In this document: positions 10,414-18,058 of the stretch, piece by piece | Layout of the letters: each line of letters begins with the position of its first letter | Numbering within the stretch: position 1 is the stretch's first letter | The notes under the pieces: model-generated | What the model was told of the DNA's origin: nothing | What the model saw: only the letters and a program-made list of their open reading frames with translations | Databases searched by the model: none | Translations under genes and position numbers: made by a program | Assembly: GCA_028565635.1 (NCBI GenBank) | Contig: JAOXYB010018240.1 | Location: 1 to 18,390, forward strand | Reading direction: 5' to 3' | DNA length: 18,390 nucleotides | Origin: Phoronis ovalis | Taxonomy: Eukaryota > Phoronida > Phoronidae

Positions 10414-10638
10414 TTATGACTTTACCTTTGTATATAATTTTGGATGCCTTAACTTAAACTTATACAGCCCTGGAGCTATAATTGTCAAAGTCTGATGAAG
10501 GAATATAGCAGTCAATCCCCATATTTTGTGTTCTCCGCCAGTAAATACTGGCATTGTGTAACCATAGTTACTTCTGTACGTTGTCTGGTGTACATTATGA
10601 CATAATGATGATATAGTTCTTGTGAACAATTTTTCTAC
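10414..10638 (-). CDS. NUDT8: NUDT8 terminal exon
   Basis: 74 codons and TAA. The acceptor is TTTACAG (10645-10639). It encodes VEKLFTRTISSL, then YGYTMPVFTGGEHKIWGLTA and APGLYKFKL. The (Y/F)xYTLPVF...H.(V/I)WGLTA pattern is a family hallmark and forms part of the C-terminal core. The end carries a basic, non-conserved tail (YTKVKS); no clear peroxisomal SKL signal is present, which favours NUDT8 over NUDT7. Confidence 0.92.
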   Translation of the reverse strand, partial: VEKLFTRTISSLCHNVHQTTYRSNYGYTMPVFTGGEHKIWGLTAIFLHQTLTIIAPGLYKFKLRHPKLYTKVKS

Positions 10639-13538
10639 CTGTAAATGTGAAAGCTTTTAAGATTAAAATCTTGCACAGTGATTTTGAATTAGTTACATTA
10701 TTGCACTTTATCAGATCAGAAGTGTGCTAAACATTAGAAAGCTAGCAACAATCGTATCTGACAACATGAAAGCCTATACAATAAAAAAAAATACCATACA
10801 TTTTGGATTGGAACTGCTAAACTAGGAAAACCAAATTTTTCATTAACCTATTTCAAAATTTAACAGAAAATCCAAAATTCTGATTAACAAATATTCCTCT
10901 GATATTTATCCTGCAAATTTGGTGAATACTAAATGTTGCTACAGTTTGAGAAAAGAGTTCAGTGTATCAAATCTAACCTCTCTGTCACAGGGCTCAAGTT
11001 TGTTATCATCTATGTCACCACAGAATCCTATAACTGGAGTTGCCATTCTTGCCCCATCCCCCTGAAAAAACAACACTCATATCTGTTATTATCAATGTCA
11101 CCACAGAGTCCTATAACTGCAGTCGCCATTGTTACCTCATCCCTTGGGTACTTTAGTACCCCTACTTTTTACATTCTCTTGTTTTATTACTTAGCAAATT
11201 TTGATTTTACCAGCAGATGGAGTCATACTTTTCCCCAAAAGTATTAAAGTGTTGCCTCACACTGTTCCAATTTAGTAGCTAGGACAAGCTTGTTACGGCG
11301 GAGTATACTCAATTTCAAAAATTTTATAATGTGCAGTTTTTTCTTTTTAATTTGAAAATATTTCATACAGGTAAATAAGGTATTCTAGAAAAGATATTTT
11401 ATACAATAGAGAGAAATAAAATAGAAACTTCTTCTACCTCTTTGTTTTATTTTAAGGTGTTTACAATTGAAACAAGCAATTTTATGAATAGGTCAGGGGT
11501 CAGCTGCCATTGATGACACAATCAAGTAAAACTGAATAGTATACATTATTAAGACTTATGCAGAATAACTGTTTATGGTTTGCTTAAGTTATTTTTTGGC
11601 ACCTTTACATTGTTAACATTCATTTGTTTGAATAATCAGGTGTCTTGATATCAAAGACCGGACATACTGAGGGCCGACTGTATATGCATATTGTGGTTTT
11701 GAAGCAGCTAAGTTAGAATTAAAATATCTGGTTTAAATAACAAAGTATTTAAAAATTTCATTTCAACTGCTTTTGGTTAATTGCAAGAACAAAATATAAA
11801 GTTTAATCACTCTGCTGTTATGGTCAGACACATAAAACATAAGGCTTTTCTGTGCATTATCCAGACTAATTTCCAAACTAGGAGTACTCTGGAAACAAAT
11901 GTTGCAAAAATAGTAAATATATGTATTAACTTTTAAATGCAAAGGGCATATGAGTCAAATTTGTTCCCTTTTTATTTGATGCATTTTATCATGCAGGTGA
12001 CAGCACTTTTGAAATAGGGTACCAAGTAAGTGCAATCCAAGATACCAATTTTTTAAACATGGCAATATTTTAAAAGAAAAGTAATATTAAGAAAATTTGA
12101 GAGGCGTATGACATTTGCAAGTAAAGTCCCAACAGCCATCTGAATGGAGTGTGCCTGACCCATTTTGAAGCTGACTCGTTAGCTTATCATAGCATAAATT
12201 CAGGAGTTTGTGACCAATAGGTGGCACCAGCATCTGGCATACAAAATGTGTTTGTGACTAGTGAAATATTTTTTAAAACTTAAAAATGTTTAATCTTCTT
12301 TTAAAATTGCTAGAGTAACAGATTTACTAGTAAGTATGCATTTTTACATGACTTGTAATGTACTTGTTTTATTTGATTATGTGATCAAATTTATTATCAT
12401 AACAATTAATTTTTCAAATAATTATGAATTTTCATACATTTTCCATTTCATAAAGCAACAGGTACACTCTCAATACACCATAAAAAACCTACCCTACTGG
12501 GAACTGGAGGCATGCATCCCCATATATCAACACATGATTTACTTAGTCCTATTTCTTCTTCAGTTTCTCTGAGGGCTGTATTAGTCAAATTTTCATCCAT
12601 ATGATCACTCATTCCTCCAGGAAAACTACGGAAAGAAAACATGGAAAACAAATTACATTCCCTGAGAGCTATGTACATTAAACTTTCATTCATGTACTCA
12701 CATATTCCACTGGGAAACCTATGGAAAACATGGCAAACAGATTACATAAATTTCCTGAGAGCTGTGTACATTAAAGTTTCATCCTTACAATATCATTCTG
12801 CCAGGAAAACTATGGAAAACATGAAGAACGGATTAGATAAACTTTCATGCACAAGAACATATGGAAAGTAGAATGATATGCCAAAGGTTCCTTGCAGTTC
12901 AAGTATTCAAGTAAAATTTGGCTTTATAGTTTTTATTTTTGTGCAGAACATCAGTGGACTATTTCAGACTGACTTATGAAACACATAAAATTTTATTACA
13001 ATTTCATTACATTACAAAATAAATCACAAATACATGTTCCTTGAATATAAATACATAATCAGTCTGTGGTACTTCCAACAATTTAAATTGACTTACGGGT
13101 AGCAAATTTTTGTTAGCAACTGTTACCATTGGAAATCAGTATTTTCTCAATTTTAATAATAATTATAATTATATAATCTGAAGACTGTTCATTATATCAG
13201 TTTTCACCTGTTATTTACTTATTTACAATGTCTCACCTGACTTCACCTCTATGTTGTGGAATATGATTTGAGCGCAGTGTAAATATCACAGAAGATTCCC
13301 CATTTACAACACATAACGGCACTAACACAGCAGCTTGACAAGGATTATCTTTATATGAAGGATGTCTTATTGGCTTAAACAAGGTTGGATCTTTCAGTTT
13401 GGCACGGCATCGTTGTTTATTCTCTTCATTAAATATATTATCTAAAGTCACAGTAAATGTTGAAGAACTCCTCGTTTTTATAATATGGAAAGTTTTTCTT
13501 AAGTGTAAGTCAGCATTTCGTAATAAATGAATCTTCAT
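10414..13538 (-). CDS. NUDT8: NUDT8-type Nudix hydrolase, probable mitochondrial CoA diphosphatase, four exons
   Basis: Minus-strand join of 13538-13237, 12625-12493, 11061-10978 and 10638-10414 gives 247 residues; human NUDT8 is about 236. All junctions are GT/AG with matching phases (2, 0, 0). Family role: hydrolysis of CoA and acyl-CoA to phosphopantetheine and 3',5'-ADP in mitochondria. The N-terminus is Arg/Lys-rich with hydrophobic residues, consistent with a mitochondrial presequence. The fold begins at QAAVLVPLCVVNGE; the NudL/CoA signature TLRSNHIPQHRGEVSFPGG spans exons 1-2; the Nudix box ends ALRETEEEIGL, supplying the metal-binding REx(2-3)EE glutamates. The C-terminal YGYTMPVF...HKIWGLTA block is diagnostic of NUDT8/NUDT7 relatives. 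The ATG is the first after an in-frame TAA 27 bases upstream. Two exons have partial tandem copies in the neighbouring introns. Confidence 0.92.
10978..11061 (-). CDS. NUDT8: NUDT8 exon 3
   Basis: 28 codons, phase 0 at both ends. Acceptor TGTTGTTTTTTCAG, donor GAG/GTTAGA. It encodes GDGARMATPVIGFCGDIDDN and KLEPCDRE, matching the strand after the Nudix box and the conserved E-V-(D/E) segment in NUDT8 (exon junction ...DRE/VEKLF). A diverged tandem copy lies just upstream on the minus strand. Confidence 0.88.
11062..11145 (-). pseudogene. Diverged tandem copy of NUDT8 exon 3
   Basis: Minus-strand sequence next to exon 3 aligns with its first 68 bases, about 57 identical by eye, offset 83 bp. 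It translates as RDEVTMATAVIGLCGDIDNN, RYE and then runs straight into the poly-T/CAG acceptor of true exon 3. It lacks the PCDRE end and a good donor, and its own upstream edge (GTACCCAAG) has no pyrimidine tract. A relic is the likelier reading; most differences are conservative replacements (P/A, F/L, D/N, K/R). Confidence 0.7.
11656..11682 (-). repeat. Possible Tc1/mariner/pogo-like terminal repeat, single end
   Basis: On the minus strand this reads TA CAGTCGGCCCTC AGTATGTCCGGTC. A CAGTCxxCCCTC start next to a TA dinucleotide resembles pogo/Tigger-type termini. The matching other end was not found nearby, so this may be an eroded fragment or coincidence. Confidence 0.25.
12493..12625 (-). 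CDS. NUDT8: NUDT8 exon 2: Nudix box
   Basis: One base plus 44 codons. The acceptor is TTTCCGTAG (AG at 12627-12626) and the donor AGG/GTAGGT (GT at 12492-12491). It encodes FPGGMSDHMDEN, then ALRETEEEIGL and WGCMPPVPSR. The REx2EExGL core is intact. The 5' 57 bases of this exon and 36 bases of intron are tandemly repeated upstream (12569-12870). Confidence 0.92.
12569..12870 (-). repeat. 93-bp tandem array: NUDT8 exon 2 start plus its splice acceptor
   Basis: The plus-strand anchor CTGAGrGCT starts at 12569, 12662 and 12755, an exact 93-bp period; a shortened fourth copy reaches about 12870. The first unit is the real exon edge: 57 exon bases plus 36 intron bases. Copies 2 and 3 retain a TTTCCATAG acceptor and a TTTCC(T/C)-type exon start. 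None of the extra copies includes the REx2EE core. Copy 2 is open in the exon-2 frame; copy 3 has a TAA. Confidence 0.9.
12626..13236 (-). other. NUDT8 intron 1 (611 bp)
   Basis: Phase 2. Its 3' half is the exon-derived tandem array. The 5' half (about 12880-13236) is AT-rich without recognised features. Confidence 0.8.
13237..13538 (-). CDS. NUDT8: NUDT8 exon 1
   Basis: 100 codons plus two bases; donor AG/GTGAGA (GT at 13236-13235). Residues 1-40 (MKIHLLRNADLHLRKTF...) are basic with few acids, as in mitochondrial presequences. The exon ends inside the CoA signature (TLRSNHIPQHRGEV), and the split serine codon joins it to FPGG in exon 2. Confidence 0.9.
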
Positions 13539-14058
13539 CTTTTTAAGTTGTCTCTGAGAATACTGTTAAAGCTTAACATTTAACATTCGGCTTAATTCAT
13601 CCCACAATCTGTAAGACAAAATATTTTTTTTACTTTGTTCAAGTTTATCTTTACTTAAAAAAGGTTCAATATTTTAAAATCAAAGGGTAACTCTTTATTC
13701 TGCTATAGTAATAATAGTCCCGGCTATACCAGCAGGAACTTGTGGAATATAACAAAGTACGCAATCAACGGAATCAAGTCCTCAGTGAAAGACCAAGGGT
13801 ATACCAGCAGGAAAACAGCATAACACGGTATTATTGGTCCCAGTTTCGTATATCCGCTTCAAATCCAAATCCTGTATCTTACTTTTAAACTGAATGCTTT
13901 GATAAAAAATACCGGGAAAAATACTAGACTAATGAAACAGACCGGAACTTCGAATAATACAAAGTTATCAAAAGGAAATAATATTTAGTTTCGTAAATAG
14001 GTAATACTCAAAAACCTGCTTATGATTTTTTATAGCTATTCAAAAAGATAAATAGCAA
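13539..14058. promoter_or_regulatory. NUDT8 upstream region with a 14-bp direct repeat
   Basis: This is non-coding sequence 5' of the NUDT8 ATG. TATACCAGCAGGAA occurs at 13725-13738 and 13800-13813, and AATAGTCCCGGC / TATTGGTCCCAG near them look related. No clear TATA box or initiator could be chosen, so promoter function is inferred from position only. Confidence 0.35.
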
Positions 14059-14349
14059 ATGCTTAACCTATATATTATTTATTTCCATCCAGTTGTGCAG
14101 TACATGCGAATATACCCACCATCAGATTTGTTCAAAATATATGGCCTAAGCAGAGTAGTTATCTCCCTTGAATATCAAGACTCTCAAAGAAAGGAAGTAT
14201 TAGCTTTGTATGTAGTAGTTGATGGGCAACATGTACACAATATTACATGTCAACTTTGGGTTAAAGTGTTTCTCCAAGTTTACCTAAACGTGATGAAATA
14301 CAATGAGTTTCGGAATGTTTTTGGGAACCTTAGACACCTAAGAAAATAA
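14059..14349 (+). pseudogene. Degenerate Ty3/gypsy-like pol (protease region) fragment
   Basis: A 96-codon open frame whose middle reads LFKIYGLSRVVISLEYQD, then LALYVVVDGQ, then a CQLWVKVFLQV segment. This follows the order of the post-active-site part of Ty3/gypsy proteases (Y.G..I.V.V.Y.... LPL.VV.G.G..L.GRDWL.K..L.W), but the GRDWL block is altered and no active-site D(S/T)G, reverse transcriptase or LTR is visible nearby. Most likely a short retrotransposon remnant. The match is from pattern memory, so identity is tentative. Confidence 0.4.
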
Positions 14350-14665
14350 TGTAACTTATTTTGTAAGTGAATTTTTCATTATATTTTTATAAATGCACAA
14401 TGATATAAATGAATGATATGTGTGCGTAATTTCTGGTGGAACCTGTTCTATTTTCGTATGTTTCATGGAATCATGAGGTTAATTTACAGGAATAATCACC
14501 TCAGTAGGCTTTCCGCAGGATATCTTGTAACCGATGCTATTTATCACATGAATTAGGATAGCAGTGTCGCATCTAGTTCATTTTATAATATTAAGTGTAA
14601 GTAAGTAAACTAGGAAGTAGTGACTAACTACCCTGGCTATTACTGTAACACTAGACTATAGTTCT

Positions 14666-15060
14666 GAATACATCTATTACATGACTCCACTACGAACAGC
14701 CTATGACTTGTAGTATGGTCATGGACAGCTCCAATCAGGGTGGGACTGAAGTTTAAAAACACTTACTTGCTTAATTAAATAAATGAATTCCACAGCAAGT
14801 TATGCTAGTACAGTATATTCCTGGGCTCTTCTGCTTCTTTTAAAGCCTATGTATCATATCTAGTTAACTTTTATTATCAAAGATTCCATTGACAACTGAT
14901 CAGCATAAAATCCAAAATACACTCCTGAAGATCTGTCATCCATTCCGCTGTTGTGCATGCATGTAAGCTAGTCGAACTTTGGCCAGTCTAAGATAGAAAC
15001 TGTCCATGATCCTGCAACAAGTTGCAGGCTATTACACTATTACAGTAGGATCGTGTATGC
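14666..15060 (+). repeat. Interspersed repeat, copy A
   Basis: It shares ordered blocks with 15817-16160, about 1150 bp away in the same orientation: AATACAT...ACATGA(C)...CTAC.A(C/G)..CAGCCTA, then CTTG.TTAATTAAATAAAT.AATTC, then A.ACTCCTGAAG.TC..TCATCCA, then GCATGCA....TAG..GTTCGA/GTCGA. Divergence is substantial with indels. No coding content. Confidence 0.65.
15011..15028. repeat. Perfect 8-bp inverted repeat
   Basis: CCTGCAAC-AA-GTTGCAGG: 8-bp arms around two bases, within repeat copy A. Possibly a remnant of a transposon end. Confidence 0.6.
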
Positions 15061-15816
15061 AGGACTAGTCCCGGGGACAAATACTTAAGGCCTGCCTTGC
15101 TTGTTGGTTCAGACATATTTGGGTATATACTATATACTATATATCCTATCTAAACCTAGCAATTTGAGCATCATGTAAAGTGGTCATGGTTAGAGGATGC
15201 TAGCCCTGGATACACAATTAAGGTAGCGTATAGGTAGTTGAGAGGTCGTTACTGTTGCATGCATTTTTATTTTCATGTAAGGCCCTTTTTATTAATGAAA
15301 AGTCATGAAACCGATGTAGAAATTAATGATCTGATATAATTTGGTCAAGAACAACTTAATGTAGGTTAGATCCTTTTTTTCAAAATTATGTCTTATATTT
15401 AAATTCAAGTGTTGCTTGTGCAAAATTCTACCAAAAAGGCGACTCTTATTAGCAGCACATATATGAAGTAGCATCCTTTATCCCCTATTTAAAGTGACAA
15501 TTTAATTATTCCACTACCAATTGCCTCTAGATTATGACATGTGGAATAAATACTAAGATACTGTAGCTGAACTAAACATCCTCATGGAGCCATGACTACT
15601 AATCTAAAATTTATTTGGCTCATCACACTTTCAAAATATTTTTTTTTGCATAAAATGCTAAGTTTATAAAATGTAGAGTAATAATGTAGATTATAACTAT
15701 ACCAAGTAATACTGCATTACTGGTGAATAATGCTTGCAACAGTTGATATTTTAGAGGTGCGTGTATTCCGTTTAGGAAGCCATTTTTTACTATAATACCC
15801 ACACACCACCTTAAAG

Positions 15817-16160
15817 TTCTCAATACATGACCCTACTATGGACAGCCTACTACTTGTCCATAGGAACAGGATTTTGTATCTCAGACAGGCCAAACTGGTA
15901 GCTTGATTAAATAAATAAATTCAGCATACATTTTGCTCCCATCTATCCCTCAACTCTTCCATTTCTTACTCCATAACATTTAGTCAACATTTGCCATAGC
16001 TTTCAAAACAAATCAACATAAGATACAAAATAAAATATACTCCTGAAGGTCCTTCATCCACTGATTGGATATTATGCTGTTGCCTATGCATGCAGGATAG
16101 TAGAAGTTCGACCTTCCTGAAATAGGAATTCATAGGTCATGTATTCAGGACTGCATGGTT
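15817..16160 (+). repeat. Interspersed repeat, copy B
   Basis: Diverged partner of copy A at 14666-15060, same orientation, with matching block order (ACATGACCCTACTATGGAC, TTGATTAAATAAATAAATTC, ACTCCTGAAGGTCC, TATGCATGCAGG). It ends before the palindrome at 16192-16208. Confidence 0.65.
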
Positions 16161-16191
16161 ACACAGCACACCAGCCTTGGGGTGCATTATG

Positions 16192-16208
16192 TCATATGGA
16201 CCATATGA
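16192..16208. repeat. Inverted repeat TCATATGG-A-CCATATGA
   Basis: 8-bp perfect arms around one base, just beyond repeat copy B. Function unknown. Confidence 0.5.
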
Positions 16209-16446
16209 AATCTGTATTTACTTTTATCTACAACTTGTAAAGATTTCATTATTTTTATGTCGCCTGTGTCTGTAACTGTGTGCAACTGTTTAATAAAAAT
16301 ATATAAAACAGCATATGACAAAAAGGGAAGAAAACAAAAAGAAGGCTGCATGTTTAAATTTTTGTAACATGTTTATACCCTGTTTTTTTTCAGGCATTTG
16401 AAAATGTTTAATTAACAGCAACCAACTCATTAATCAAGTATTTAGT

Positions 16447-16642
16447 ATGTTTCCTACTTTGAGCTCTGTATCTGAGCTTTATAGATGTGCAGGTGACATA
16501 CAGTTTGAAGCAGTTGAGCCTCAACTTGGTCATATCTGTGATGTCCGTTTAAAACAGTTTTCAGAGACATGCAACTTTCTCCAGTATCAGAATCCTCTAA
16601 CTCCTAAACATCCTTACTTCTTTGCACAAATCAGAGCTTTAG
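16447..16642 (+). CDS. SPRY gene first visible exon
   Basis: Donor TTAG/GTAAGT at 16643. It encodes DIQFEAVEPQLGHICDVRL...PYFFAQIRAL. The first 15 codons (MFPTLSSVSELYRCA) read more like a translated pyrimidine-rich acceptor region than protein, so a start at 16493 as an internal exon is about as likely as the ATG. Confidence 0.7.
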
Positions 16643-18058
16643 GTAAGTTAATCGTATTAGTTAGTACTCATAATTGTCTAGTCTTTGTTTTCACACACAG
16701 ATACATATGTCACGATATAAGTCTACTCATGTATATCAGTATACATGCTCATTAGATCACATATTGATTTAGTGAGATTATAATCAAATATAAAATTTTG
16801 TGCAAAACTGAATATTAATGTTTGTAGAGGTTAATTTGTAAAGATAAGAGAAGATTGCTCCCATCCAAGTCAAAGTAAATATATTTTTTTAAAACAGTGA
16901 TGTATCAAAAAGTCATCTCTAGAGAATATTTCTCTGCAGGTCATAAAGTGTACAGAAAGGTTGCTGTTAAAGGAGTAATGTGCATTTTATGACAGATTTT
17001 TGATATTATTTGCAATGTTTTTTTTTTTAGCCAAACGAAGTATTATCACTATTGGTATTGCTGGTCCTGACATGGATAAAAATGCTCACCCTGGTAAATG
17101 GAACAATACTGTAGGATATCAAAGTAACACGGGCAGATGTTACTCCTCACATAAAACAAGTGCCAATACAGATGGTGAAAAGTTTGGTATAGGTAAGTAG
17201 CAAGTGTACACAAACTATTTTATCCATAATCGTAAATGTGTATGTTTGTATACAAGTAAAATGTAAAAAATTATTCATACATGTATTGCGTACAAGTTAG
17301 GTTTTTGTGGAATATATAAGGGTGGACAATGGAGAGTCATCCTCCATTCTTGTTTGTGTCATCACTCTCATCATCCTTATTCATATTACTGATATCCTCA
17401 TCTATATTATCATCACCAATTATCAATCACTTTTAGACAATAACAGTTGCCAGATATGTTAAAATTTAATCATTCTACTCAAAGCGGTTTCCGGAACATT
17501 GCACAAAACTTTCAAAACAAAATTGTGTAAATACGATATTATTATGATAAAGCTTAGATATGTTGTGAAATTATATGTATGATTCAAAAGATTTTACTAG
17601 TCCCTGATATTTCAGCTAGAAGCTTTTATTGATGTGTATGTGAAACATATATAAAGTAAAACTAGCATTAATAGACTGCTTGCTGTAAGTAGCATAGCAA
17701 AACAATCCCGATCAATAAAGAAATTCTCCTCCTTTAATGAATGAATTTATTGTTGGATTGATCATGATCATAAATTCTTTGAATTGTGGAATTGATTGGG
17801 TTTGTTTTGCTATGGTACCTAGTACATGCAAATAGTCTATTGCCCATGCCATTAACATTCAAGATATGGTAACTTCTGATATTTTGTTTCGTTACATGCC
17901 CTATCAACTTTGGTACTATGCAGAAATATTATCTTTCAGACTTTCACAGTACTGTTTTTATACCTTACAGGTGATGTATTTGGAGTGCTAGTGACTTATT
18001 TTGGAAAGGACATGTCAACCGTAATGTTTATGAAGAATGGGCAACCAATTGCAACAAG
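16447..18058 (+). CDS. SPRY-domain protein, 5' or internal part, three exons, runs off window
   Basis: Joined exons (16447 or 16493)-16642, 17031-17192 and 17971-18058 give up to 148 codons; both visible introns are phase 1 and split glycine or alanine codons. SPRY features in order: LGHICDVRLKQFSETCNF, HPYFFAQIRALAKRSIITIG(IAG), HPGKWNNTVGYQSNTGRCYS, GEKFGIGDVFGVLV, then STVMFMKNGQPIA. The pattern HPGxW..xVGYxSxxGxxY, FGxGDVxGV and F.KNG is the SPRY/B30.2 core, a protein-interaction beta-sandwich. It resembles SPRYD3- or RanBPM-type SPRY domains, but I cannot name the protein. Two starts are possible: ATG at 16447 (first after an in-frame TGA at 16399, behind a strong T8-CAG acceptor at 16393), or an internal exon from the acceptor at 16491-16492 (phase 1, like the following introns). 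The C-terminal end of the domain lies beyond the window. Confidence 0.8.
17031..17192 (+). CDS. SPRY gene second visible exon
   Basis: A T-run acceptor ends at 17030; donor ATAG/GTAAGT at 17193. The split GCC codon leads KRSIITIGIAG; the exon carries the HPGKW...VGYQS core and ends at the FGIG turn with a split glycine codon. Length 162 bases. Confidence 0.85.
17193..17970 (+). other. SPRY gene intron with a foldback element
   Basis: GT at 17193, CTTACAG ending at 17970, phase 1. A CAT/ATC-rich simple stretch lies at about 17355-17430, and a 130-bp foldback element at 17689-17818. Confidence 0.8.
17689..17818. mobile_element. Foldback/MITE-like element with 28-bp inverted termini
   Basis: The left arm 17689-17716 and the reverse complement of the right arm 17791-17818 agree at 25 of 28 positions (core CATAGCAAAACAA.CCC.ATCAAT). 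The 74-bp centre contains the perfect palindrome TGATCATGATCA (17759-17770). No target-site duplication is clear at the arm edges, so the true ends may differ slightly. Confidence 0.65.
17971..18058 (+). CDS. SPRY gene third visible exon
   Basis: 88 bases, donor CAAG/GTTAAC at 18059. It encodes (G)DVFGVLVTYFGKDMSTVMF and MKNGQPIAT, the last strands of a SPRY core including the F.KNG hairpin. It ends in phase 2, so at least one further exon is required downstream. Confidence 0.85.

Larger units (their letters stand above)
11062..12492 (-). other. NUDT8 intron 2 (1.4 kb)
   Basis: Phase 0. It contains the diverged copy of exon 3 at its 3' end (next to exon 3) and a possible transposon terminus at 11656-11682. 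No other exon is recognised. Confidence 0.75.
14350..16393. other. Intergenic or 5' intronic region with repeat debris
   Basis: It has no coding exon I can support. It holds two diverged copies of an interspersed repeat, a TATATACTA microsatellite-like run near 15124-15144 and small hairpins (15011-15028, 16192-16208). Upstream exons of the SPRY gene could be hidden here but none is recognisable. Confidence 0.6.

Noticed and set aside
10933-11247. A 104-codon plus-strand frame.
   Set aside because: It is the opposite strand of NUDT8 exon 3 and its tandem copy; the repeated protein pattern comes from that duplication.
12641-12871. A 76-codon plus-strand frame with internally repeated protein segments.
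   Set aside because: The repetition is the 93-bp exon-derived array read on the wrong strand.
15623-15823. A 66-codon minus-strand hydrophobic frame.
   Set aside because: No conserved motif and no splice support; it sits in AT-rich sequence next to repeat copy B.
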